From an uncultured Clostridiaceae bacterium (GTDB taxonomy: Bacteria; Bacillota; Clostridia; Lachnospirales; Lachnospiraceae), in NCBI GenBank assembly GCA_958441075.1, contig CAUCBQ010000033.1, positions 1 to 15,743 of the forward strand: a stretch of DNA of 15,743 nucleotides, written 5' to 3'. The notes under the pieces were generated by a model that did no database searches, was not told the origin of the DNA, and worked only from the letters and a program-made list of their open reading frames with translations. Below, one piece after another: positions 6,041 through 12,419 of the stretch. A program made the position numbers and the translations under genes. Position 1 is the stretch's first letter. Each line of letters starts with the position of its first letter.

Positions 6041-6379
6041 ATGAAATATCCTTGTTTGGTACCGAAACGGCTGTGTAAAACGGAGATCCACGTACATCTG
6101 GAATCTGAGGGAACAGACGAATACGGACAGCCGGAGAAGGTTCTGGATCTTGACCTTCTGTGCAATTTTCAGGATGGAGCTAAAACGGTGTGGACGGATG
6201 AAAAGAAGCTGGTACAGATCACAGGTACGGCCCTGTTTCCTGGGGATATCGCCCCGGACTGGTCTTCTTTAAGCGGTGGTACGGTGACGGTGTTCGGTGA
6301 GGTGCGCCGGATCAATCGGGGCAGCAAGGCCCGGAATCCGGACGGGACGGTCAATTATTGCCGGCTGGAGGTGATCTGA
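6041..6379 (+). CDS. Head closure (stopper) protein candidate
   Basis: A 112-aa protein from ATG 6041, 7 nt after the adaptor stop; GAGGTGA (6026-6032) serves as ribosome binding site. The sequence is beta-rich: CKTEIHVHLESEGTDEYGQP, then LLCNFQDGAKTVWTDEKKLV, ITGTALFPGDIAPDW, GGTVTVFGEVRRINRG and a short end. Such small beta-barrel proteins in the second position after the adaptor are usually head-closure or stopper proteins (SPP1 gp16 type), which seal the capsid and connect to the tail. The SSLSGGTVTVFGEVRRI element resembles the typical end. The assignment rests on order and fold type, so moderately sure. Confidence 0.7.
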   Translation: MKYPCLVPKRLCKTEIHVHLESEGTDEYGQPEKVLDLDLLCNFQDGAKTVWTDEKKLVQITGTALFPGDIAPDWSSLSGGTVTVFGEVRRINRGSKARNPDGTVNYCRLEVI

Positions 6380-6759
6380 TGCAAGTGAAATCTTCCGTCA
6401 AATTGAATATGGCGAGGATCAATGAGCTCACACAGGCGGCAGTGACAGCCTTGGAGAAGACTGGCGAGGCCCTGCATACAGAGGTAGTACAGGCGCAGGT
6501 CATGCCGTTTGATACAGGCCATTTGCAGGAGGATGCTACTTTTGTTGATTACAGCGAATCTTCCCAGGGGAAGGTATCACTGGTAACAAGCACACCATAT
6601 GCCCGGAGGCTGTACTACCATCCGGAATACAACTTCCAGACAGATGAAAATCCGTTTGCAGGCGGTGAATGGTATGAGCCATGGCTACCTGGTGGGATCA
6701 GTGAGGATTTTGCAAAAGAGGCTTTCAAGAAATTTTACAAAAAGGCAGGTGGTGTGTGA
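6379..6759 (+). CDS. Minor capsid protein / tail completion protein (HK97 gp10-like)
   Basis: A 126-aa protein. ATG 6379 overlaps the previous stop (TGATG) and GGAGG (6367-6371) is 7 nt upstream; the open frame begins 21 bp earlier but has no ribosome binding site. Features: an N-terminal helix (LTQAAVTALEKTGEALHTEV), then MPFDTGHLQEDATF, and a STPYARRLYYHPEYNFQTDE plus GGEWYEPWL stretch. The DTGxL and YYHPEYNFQ patterns are known from minor capsid proteins annotated PF11114-like and from HK97 gp10-type neck proteins that finish the tail before head joining. The exact role (neck or tail completion) is uncertain; the virion position is likely the head-tail interface. Confidence 0.78.
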   Translation: MQVKSSVKLNMARINELTQAAVTALEKTGEALHTEVVQAQVMPFDTGHLQEDATFVDYSESSQGKVSLVTSTPYARRLYYHPEYNFQTDENPFAGGEWYEPWLPGGISEDFAKEAFKKFYKKAGGV

Positions 6760-7157
6760 TGCTGACCTTAGATGATATCAGAGGATACATAGCCGGTCTT
6801 GGGGAGTACAATATGGTGTACATCGGCAAGATGGACAACAAGAGGGAACATTCCATAGGCGTATATCCCCGAAAAGCTTCTGGACAGCCTGTGACGGCTC
6901 TGGGAGGCCCGCAGTACAGCTCCTATGATATCCGGTGTATATCCCTGTTGATTCACTGGGATAAGGATGTACGGGCCTCAGAACAGGCGGCCTATGAATT
7001 ATTTGAGAAACTTAGAAACGTATCCAGCCCGATGATAGGCGATACCCGTGTTAACCAGATCAGTCTTAAGGTACCAGAACCACAGCCGGTAGGTACAGAT
7101 GATAACGGGATATACGAGTATGTAATCTGGCTGGATTTTGTATATCAGAGAAAGTGA
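6759..7157 (+). CDS. Tail terminator / minor capsid 3-like neck protein
   Basis: A 132-aa protein starting at ATG 6759, which overlaps the previous stop (TGATG); AGGTGG lies 6 nt upstream. An in-frame GTG directly before (6756) is less likely. The sequence runs LTLDDIRGYIAGL, then MVYIGKMDNKREHSIGVYPR, SLLIHWDKDVRASEQAAYEL, LFEKL and a late beta part ending in IWLDFVYQRK. This alternation of helix and beta hairpins, with IGVYPR and a final VYEYVIWLDF-type strand, matches minor capsid protein 3 (PF12691-like)/tail terminator folds that cap the tail tube and bind the neck. It precedes the tube gene, as expected. Function is inferred from fold type and order. Confidence 0.75.
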   Translation: MLTLDDIRGYIAGLGEYNMVYIGKMDNKREHSIGVYPRKASGQPVTALGGPQYSSYDIRCISLLIHWDKDVRASEQAAYELFEKLRNVSSPMIGDTRVNQISLKVPEPQPVGTDDNGIYEYVIWLDFVYQRK

Positions 7158-7166
7158 GGGTAAGAA

Positions 7167-7625
7167 ATGGCAGGAGAAGCTAAAGTCTATCCGGTACACA
7201 ACAATGAGTTTAAATTTGGAACCAAAGGCGTGACCAGTTCGGATGAGGATATGGTGATGCCGGCAGACCTTGAAAATTTTGCTCCATCCATTGATGGAAC
7301 GGTAGAGGAATGGTACGCCATGGATGCAAAAGGCTGGGCTAAGTCGGCTATGACAGGAAAGAAGCTGTCATTTGCTTTTAAAGGCAAGAGATCCGTGGGA
7401 GATCCTGGGAATGACTATATTGCGGGGCTTGCATGGAAATTCGGGCAGGATGTTATGACGAAATTTGAGTGGGTCATGGTATCTGGTGCAAAGCTGGCAT
7501 GCACTGTGGTAGTCAACGTAACCACTCCCGGAGGCGGGGATACCACGAATATTGATACCCTTGAATTTGAGGTAACGTGTTACGGCAAGCCGGAATTTAC
7601 ACCGGCTCCAGGAGTAGGCGGCTGA
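7167..7625 (+). CDS. Major tail (tail tube) protein
   Basis: A 152-aa protein from ATG 7167 behind GAGGGTAAG. Sequence: VYPVHNNEFKFGTKGVTSSD, then a MVMPADLENFAPSIDGTVEEW strand-loop, KSAMTGKKLSFAFKGKRSVG, DPGNDYIAGLAWKFGQDV, and a beta end with LEFEVTCYGKPEFTP. The KKLSFAFKGKR and GDPGNDYIAGL elements are typical of short Siphoviridae tail tube proteins that stack as hexameric rings around the tape measure protein. The protein lacks an added Ig-like domain. Position between the tail terminator and the tail chaperone gene supports the call. Confidence 0.88.
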   Translation: MAGEAKVYPVHNNEFKFGTKGVTSSDEDMVMPADLENFAPSIDGTVEEWYAMDAKGWAKSAMTGKKLSFAFKGKRSVGDPGNDYIAGLAWKFGQDVMTKFEWVMVSGAKLACTVVVNVTTPGGGDTTNIDTLEFEVTCYGKPEFTPAPGVGG

Positions 7626-7644
7626 ACAGAAGGAGGAAAAAAGA

Positions 7645-7947
7645 ATGTCAAGAAGAGTAGATATTACAGAAAAATTAAGCTTTAACGAGAATCCCTGTCT
7701 TGTAATCAGGGGGAGGGAATTAGAAGTTAATACAGATGCCCCGACTATGCTTAAGGTGATGGGAATTATGTCTAATGATGATCCGGGAGCAGGAGAAATT
7801 ATTGACGCTTATAAGCTTGTCTTTCCTCAGGCGTCAAGGGATGTAATTGAAAAGGAATTGAAGTTAAGTTTTAATGATCTGATTATTGTGGTACAGGAAG
7901 CCTTTAATCTGGTTCTGGGAGAAGACAACAAGCTGGGAGAGCAGTGA
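7645..7947 (+). CDS. Tail assembly chaperone (G-type; N-terminal part of Gp15-like protein)
   Basis: A 100-aa protein from ATG 7645 with AAGGAGGA upstream, ending at TGA 7945-7947. Residues resemble the N-terminal half of Gp15-family tail proteins: RGRELEVNTDAPTMLKVMGI, then GEIIDAYKLVFP and a helix (FNDLIIVVQEAFNLVL). It occupies the place of lambda gpG: abundant chaperone coating the tape measure before tube polymerisation. Its last codons (CTG GGA GAG CAG TGA) overlap the open frame of the C-terminal Gp15 part, so a minority of ribosomes are expected to read through into the longer product. See the frameshift entry. Confidence 0.82.
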   Translation: MSRRVDITEKLSFNENPCLVIRGRELEVNTDAPTMLKVMGIMSNDDPGAGEIIDAYKLVFPQASRDVIEKELKLSFNDLIIVVQEAFNLVLGEDNKLGEQ

Positions 7948-8275
7948 CCCGTACTACGATCTGTTTGAGGACTGGGATCTGATTGTATCCAGTTTCCTGT
8001 CGCAGTACGGGTTAAGAATCAGGACGAAAGAGTTTGAATCGGTCTCCTGGGATGAATTTAAGGCGCTGATTGCCGGATTATCTCCGGAGACCGCTTTGGG
8101 GCGCGTGGTAGCGATCCGGTCTGAAACGGATAAGGATGTTATCAAGCACTTCTCAAAGGATCAGCGCCGGCTTTATGACGAATGGAGAAACAGAGGGGCT
8201 GAAACCATGGACGAGAAAACCTTTGAGCAGAGCATGGCAGAGCTGGAGCATATGTTTGCAGCCATGTGTGGTTAG
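7886..8275 (+). CDS. Tail assembly chaperone extension (T part, Gp15 C-terminal domain), reached by frameshift
   Basis: The frame opens at 7883 after a TGA at 7880-7882 and runs to TAG 8273-8275, one frame from the upstream G gene. The domain proper begins at about DPYYDLFEDWDLIVSSFL (nt 7946 on), with LSQYGLRIRTKEFESVSWDE, FKALIAGLSP and SKDQRRLYDEWRNR, as in the C-terminal half of Gp15 proteins. No ATG or GTG start exists in the overlap; the only start-like codon is TTG at 7886 without a good ribosome binding site, and the first in-frame ATG (about 8207) would delete the domain. It is therefore most likely made as a fusion with the 7645 ORF, about 208 aa, by a +1 or -2 shift near 7939. The fused protein would act like lambda gpGT, bringing tape measure and tube together. 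Confidence 0.78.
   Translation: MWYRKPLIWFWEKTTSWESSDPYYDLFEDWDLIVSSFLSQYGLRIRTKEFESVSWDEFKALIAGLSPETALGRVVAIRSETDKDVIKHFSKDQRRLYDEWRNRGAETMDEKTFEQSMAELEHMFAAMCG
7915..8014 (+). promoter_or_regulatory. Frameshift site with stimulatory stem-loop candidate
   Basis: CTGGGAGA occurs twice, 18 nt apart (7915-7922, 7933-7940), at the end of the G frame. At the second copy, codon GAG (7939-7941) can slide 2 nt back onto GAG (7937-7939), keeping its pairing and opening the T frame at AGC (7940). At the first copy, GAA (7921-7923) can slide onto GAG (7919-7921) in the same way. TGACCCGTACT (7945-7955, including the stop codon) pairs with AGTACGGGTTA (8004-8014) with one G-U, and after one mismatch 4 more pairs follow inward (CGAT 7957-7960 with GTCG 7999-8002, one G-U). 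The stem begins at the stop codon, 3 nt after the slip codon, tighter than usual spacers. Confidence 0.55.
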
Positions 8276-8276
8276 T

Positions 8277-8284
8277 AGGAGGTG
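8277..8284 (+). promoter_or_regulatory. Shine-Dalgarno AGGAGGTG with embedded GTG for the Com-like gene
   Basis: AGGAGGTG is strongly complementary to the 16S rRNA 3' end. The in-frame GTG (8282-8284) lies within it, with zero effective spacing. The in-frame ATT at 8291 is 8 nt from AGGAGG, the ideal distance. No ATG precedes the Cys cluster. This mirrors the arrangement at 1276-1290 in front of the minor capsid gene. Confidence 0.5.
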
Positions 8285-8446
8285 GCAGAAATTGAAAAAG
8301 TAAGAAAGCAGATCCGGTGTCCATACTGCGGATACCGGATGCCTATTTATTATGATCCTGACGCCTGTGCAAAAGGGATTTTTGTACGATGTAAGGGCCG
8401 GGATTGCAAGAGGGAGTTCGAGGTAGATATACAGCCGGACAAGTAG
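8282..8446 (+). CDS. Com-like zinc ribbon protein
   Basis: A 54-aa protein reading from GTG 8282 (in-frame with the Cys motifs) to TAG 8444-8446. Cysteines at 13 and 16 (CPYC), 29, 37 and 42 (CKGRDC) with GIFVRCKGRDCKREFEV fit the Com family of Mu and Mu-like phages (zinc ribbon, translational activator of mom), seen in Firmicute prophages as a small gene near tail genes. The GTG is inside the Shine-Dalgarno AGGAGGTG (8277-8284), so the true start is unsettled; ATT at 8291 would have ideal spacing and would give 51 aa. Whether it activates translation of a DNA-modification gene here is unknown, since no mom-like gene lies in the window. It could simply be an RNA-binding accessory protein. Confidence 0.8.
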   Translation: MAEIEKVRKQIRCPYCGYRMPIYYDPDACAKGIFVRCKGRDCKREFEVDIQPDK

Positions 8447-8495
8447 TGCCATTATGTGCCGATGTCTGAGTAACAGATAGAGGCAGGTGGTACAT

Positions 8496-11400
8496 ATGGC
8501 AGCTGATGCATCCATTAGTTTTGACATATCGCTGGAATTAGGAAAAATCAAGACAGCAATAGACAATACATCTCGCAAAGTAAAGGCGGATTTTGAAAAA
8601 GCTTTTTCAAATTCAGCACAAAAATGCCAGCGGTCATGTGACGAGATGGCCGGAGCTTTTAGAAAAGTGGATGCTTCTGCCGACGAAACCCGACAGAAAA
8701 TAGAAGCTATTTTAAGGGATAGCGAAAAAAGCGCAAAATCAAAGGCTTCCTCTATTGCCTGGATTTACCGGAAACAGGGAATGGGCCAATCGGAAGCCAT
8801 GAAAAAAGCTTGGTCAGAGATTGAACGGAATAGCAAGTCATCCTCCGAAAAGGTTAAAAAGAGTATACGAGGTATCGGATCACAGGCAAAAGAAACCTCT
8901 GGAGAGCTTACTGGTGCACTGGGACCAGCGCTTAAAAAGATAGGGTTTGCCTTAGGTGCGGCGTTTTCCGTGAAAAAACTGATTGACTTTGGAGCTGATT
9001 GCCTGCGTCTTGGGTCAGATCTTCAGGAAGTCCAGAACGTGGTGGACGTAACATTCCCCCAGATGTCGAAGCAAGTGGATAATTTCGCCAAGAATGCAGT
9101 GGCTTCCTTCGGCTTGTCTGAAACCATGGCGAAGAAGTTCGCCGGTACATCCGGAGCCATGGCAAAATCATTTGGATTCAGTGAACAGGCTGCTTATGAG
9201 ATGGCTACAACCCTTACCGGATTGGCGGGAGATGCAGCCTCTTTCTATAATATCAGCCAGGATGAAGCCTATACAAAGCTGAAATCCGTATTCACGGGTG
9301 AAACTGAAACGCTGAAGGATCTGGGCGTGGTTATGACCCAAAGCGCCCTTGATGCGTATGCTCTGGCAAATGGGTACAGCAAGACCACGGCGAAGATGTC
9401 CGAGATGGAGAAAGTGGCTCTGCGGTATAAGTTTGTGCAGGACCAGCTCTCTGCTGCCTCTGGTGATTTTATCCGGACTTCTGACGGATGGGCGAATCAG
9501 GTAAGGGTCTTACAGCTCCAGTTTGATTCGTTGAAAGCCACCATCGGACAGGGATTGATTAACGTCCTGACACCAGTAATTAAGGTAATCAATACCATTA
9601 TCGGTAAACTGATGAGCCTTGCTAACGCGTTCAAGGCTTTTACGGAAATGATTACCGGAAAGGGCTCATCTGGCGGTGGGACCAGTGCAGCGGCCGCAGG
9701 CATGGAAGCGGTAGCGCAATCTGCGGATAAGGCCAATGCAGCCGCAGGCGGAGCAGGAAGCGCCGCGAAGAAGGCTGCCAAGGACATGAAGAGTGTCACT
9801 ACAGGGATTGATGAGCTGAATATCATTGACCCTGATACCGGATCTGATGGAGGCGGATCGGGCGGAGGTGCCGCAGGTGGGTATGATGTAGACCAGTTCG
9901 ATATGGGCGCGGTTGACACATCCGCTCTGGATGTCATGGACAGCAAGTACCAGGCACTGATCGACAGGGCTAAGGAACTTAAAGACCTGTTTACAGCGGG
10001 CTTCTGGGATGGCTTTGGAGATACATCCGTCTTTGACAGCATCCTTGCATCGGTTGATCGGATTAAGCAGAGCCTTGGAGAGATATTCACGGCTCCGGAG
10101 GTGCTGGCTGCTGCCAATTCCTTCGCGGATCAGTTTTCTTATAGTCTGGGCCAGATTGCCGGATCTGTAGCCGGAATCGGCACAACCATAGCGGACAATC
10201 TTCTGGGTGGTATCAGTCTGTATTTGCAGCAGAATACAGAGCGGATCAGGGAATACCTGGTATCTATGTTTGATATCGGTTCCCGTGTTGCTCAGATCAC
10301 AGGGGATTTTTCAAAGGCTGTTAATACAATTTTCTCAGCTTTCCGGAGTGACAGCGCAAAGCAGATCACTGCTGATGTCATAGGGATTTTTTCGGATGCA
10401 TTTATGGGTGTATCTGAACTTTTGGGAAAGTTTGGACGAGATATTTTAAATGTATTAACAAAACCCATTATTGATAATAAGGATGCAATCAAAAATGCAA
10501 TTCAGGGGTTGCTAGATACTATACAGCCAATAGTGAGCCAAATGAAAGAACTGTTGGGAAAAATGTTTGACGGTTTGAATGAGGCTTATGATACTTATGC
10601 GAAACCTGTTTTTGATGCATTGGCACAAGCATTATCAGATGTGGTTGCATGGTGCTTGGAGAATACGGGAACGATAGAAGCTATAACAGCGGTAGTGATT
10701 GCATTTTTTGCGGCATGGAATGTTGTTAAACTGGGAGAATTTGTAATCAATGCCGGCGGGGTAATAAGTGCGATACAAGGCATGATTGCTCCAATTACAT
10801 TGGCGACAAGTGCCCTTTTAACCAATGCAAAAGCATTTGCTACAAATACAGCAGCAAAAATAGCTGACAAAGCTGAAACAGTAGCTATCGTGGCAATGTA
10901 TGCAAAAGACTTTGTTGTAGCAACAGCGGCGTCAGTTGCGGCTTTGGCAAAACAGGCCGCTCAATTTGCGATTACTACAGCGGCAAAAGCGGCAGATGCA
11001 ATAGCTCAGGCAGCTATGACCGCCGCTACTGTTGCGTGGAATGCAGTGTGTGCAGTTGCGACAACGCTGACAACAGCATTAGGAGCAGCTATTGGATTTA
11101 TCACAAGCCCTATAGGTTTGGCTATAGCGGCCATTACGGCATTGATAGCAGCAGGCGTATACCTGTATCAGCATTGGGATGAAATAAAAGCCAAGGCATT
11201 AGAAGTATGGGAACAGATTAAACAGATAATTTCTAATGCGTGGACTGCAATCCAACAAAAAACAACTCAAATCTGGAACGGCATAAAATCCCTGCTCAAC
11301 ACCATTTGGAACTGGCTGAAATCCCTTGCAACTACCCTGTTTACTGCGATCAAAAACGCGATCAGCACAATCTGGGAAAGCATTAAATCTACCACCTCAG

Positions 11401-12032
11401 AGATCTGGGAAGGAATCAAGAGCACCCTGTCTACCCTCTGGGATACCATCAAAACGGCTGTAGATGAGAAATTTACAGCCATGCGGGATGCGATCACGGG
11501 CATATGGGATACTGTGAGAAGCAAAACAAAGGAAATATGGGATGGCATCTGGGCGGATATAAAGGGTATCATCAACATGATTATCAGCGGCGTTGAGAGC
11601 ATGGCAAACCGTGTTATTGATGCTATTAACGCCATGATCGATGCTGTGAATGAGGTAGCGGATAAAGTGCCTGGAATCGGTGCAGATCTCATTCCTAACA
11701 TTCCAAATATCAACCTTCCGCGTTTGGCGCAGGGTGGTTTTGTCCGCGCCAACACGCCGCAGCTTGCGATGATCGGCGATAACCGGCACTATGGTGAGAT
11801 TGTGGCACCTGAGGATAAAATGCAGGAGATGGTAGACCGTGCGGTAGCAATGGCATCACACAACAGCAGCGGCATGAGCGACCAGTACCTTGCTATTATG
11901 GTAGACCTGCTGCAAAAGATTATAGAGTTAATTGAGCAGATGGATCTGACCGTCTATGTGGATATCAGAGAAATCAAGAAGCAGCTGGCTGATCTGGAGA
12001 AGCGCAGCGGTTACAGGCTCAGACCAACATAA
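8496..12032 (+). CDS. Tape measure protein
   Basis: A 1178-aa protein; ATG 8496 is chosen over GTG 8487, which lies in the ribosome binding site AGGCAGGTGG (8481-8490). It sets tail length and is ejected ahead of the DNA. The N-terminal about 150 residues are charged and helical. A conserved body follows (NVVDVTFPQMSKQVDNFAKN, GVVMTQSALDAYALANGYSK, FIRTSDGWANQVRVLQLQFD), then a Gly/Ser linker (about 448-465). The centre is Ala-rich with hydrophobic segments at about 726-745 and 863-891. Residues about 900-1020 form Trp-periodic amphipathic repeats (IWNGIKSLLNTIWNWLKSL type). The C-terminus has LAQGGFVRANTPQLAMIGD at about 1076-1094, the usual tape measure end motif. At about 0.15 nm per residue a tail near 175 nm is predicted (inference). 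The DNA from about 10385 to 11260 is AT-richer than the rest, suggesting a recombined centre. No lysozyme or peptidase domain is seen. Confidence 0.93.
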   Translation: MAADASISFDISLELGKIKTAIDNTSRKVKADFEKAFSNSAQKCQRSCDEMAGAFRKVDASADETRQKIEAILRDSEKSAKSKASSIAWIYRKQGMGQSEAMKKAWSEIERNSKSSSEKVKKSIRGIGSQAKETSGELTGALGPALKKIGFALGAAFSVKKLIDFGADCLRLGSDLQEVQNVVDVTFPQMSKQVDNFAKNAVASFGLSETMAKKFAGTSGAMAKSFGFSEQAAYEMATTLTGLAGDAASFYNISQDEAYTKLKSVFTGETETLKDLGVVMTQSALDAYALANGYSKTTAKMSEMEKVALRYKFVQDQLSAASGDFIRTSDGWANQVRVLQLQFDSLKATIGQGLINVLTPVIKVINTIIGKLMSLANAFKAFTEMITGKGSSGGGTSAAAAGMEAVAQSADKANAAAGGAGSAAKKAAKDMKSVTTGIDELNIIDPDTGSDGGGSGGGAAGGYDVDQFDMGAVDTSALDVMDSKYQALIDRAKELKDLFTAGFWDGFGDTSVFDSILASVDRIKQSLGEIFTAPEVLAAANSFADQFSYSLGQIAGSVAGIGTTIADNLLGGISLYLQQNTERIREYLVSMFDIGSRVAQITGDFSKAVNTIFSAFRSDSAKQITADVIGIFSDAFMGVSELLGKFGRDILNVLTKPIIDNKDAIKNAIQGLLDTIQPIVSQMKELLGKMFDGLNEAYDTYAKPVFDALAQALSDVVAWCLENTGTIEAITAVVIAFFAAWNVVKLGEFVINAGGVISAIQGMIAPITLATSALLTNAKAFATNTAAKIADKAETVAIVAMYAKDFVVATAASVAALAKQAAQFAITTAAKAADAIAQAAMTAATVAWNAVCAVATTLTTALGAAIGFITSPIGLAIAAITALIAAGVYLYQHWDEIKAKALEVWEQIKQIISNAWTAIQQKTTQIWNGIKSLLNTIWNWLKSLATTLFTAIKNAISTIWESIKSTTSEIWEGIKSTLSTLWDTIKTAVDEKFTAMRDAITGIWDTVRSKTKEIWDGIWADIKGIINMIISGVESMANRVIDAINAMIDAVNEVADKVPGIGADLIPNIPNINLPRLAQGGFVRANTPQLAMIGDNRHYGEIVAPEDKMQEMVDRAVAMASHNSSGMSDQYLAIMVDLLQKIIELIEQMDLTVYVDIREIKKQLADLEKRSGYRLRPT

Positions 12033-12044
12033 GGAGGAAGCAGT

Positions 12045-12419
12045 ATGGCAATCTATATCAACGGTCACAAATACCCCTCTTATGACCAGGGGCCGGGTCT
12101 TACTATTGCCACCAACGTCAACCAGGGCAAAAACGCCCTGGGAGAGTTTGTGGGGCAGAGGGTGGGACGGGATCAGGACAAGATAGACGGCCTGCAGTGG
12201 TCTTATCTGGATGCTGCCACCTGGGGAAGTATCCTGCGGGAATTTGACGATTTTGTAGTAACTGTCAAGTTCCCGGATATGAAGACGGGAGGCTGGAAAA
12301 CAGAGCGGATGTATCCCGGGAACAGGACAGCCAAGGTTTGGGAAGAGGATGAAGACGGGCTTCCGACCATGTACAAGGACTGCAAGGTTAATCTGGTAGA
12401 CTGCGGGGTGATTGAATAA
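12045..12419 (+). CDS. DUF6711-like tail protein
   Basis: A 124-aa protein from ATG 12045; AAGGAGGA (12031-12038) begins on the tape measure stop. Sequence: MAIYINGHKYPSYDQGPGLT, then QGKNALGEFVGQRVGRDQDK, LQWSYLDAATWGSILREF, FPDMKTGGWKTERMYPGNR and a beta end (YKDCKVNLVDCGVIE). The pattern NALGxxVxxRV, W-x-LxxxxW, then TVxFPD and a short GNRTA strand corresponds to DUF6711-type small phage proteins found after the tape measure gene in Clostridia phages (from memory). It is likely a tail-tip component or a distal-tail substitute linking the tube to the tip protein. No enzymatic motif is seen. Overlaps the next gene by 1 nt (TAATG). Confidence 0.72.
   Translation: MAIYINGHKYPSYDQGPGLTIATNVNQGKNALGEFVGQRVGRDQDKIDGLQWSYLDAATWGSILREFDDFVVTVKFPDMKTGGWKTERMYPGNRTAKVWEEDEDGLPTMYKDCKVNLVDCGVIE

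Noticed and set aside
8487..8495. GTG 8487 as start of the tape measure protein
   Set aside because: It lies inside the ribosome binding site; ATG 8496 fits better.
9497..10117. Minus-strand open frame (206 aa) within the tape measure gene
   Set aside because: Mirror of the Ala/Gly/Ser-rich forward coding region, low complexity, with no sign of a separate gene.
11267..11755. Minus-strand open frame (162 aa) opposite the tape measure repeats
   Set aside because: It is the complement of the Trp-periodic repeats; no independent start signals are convincing.
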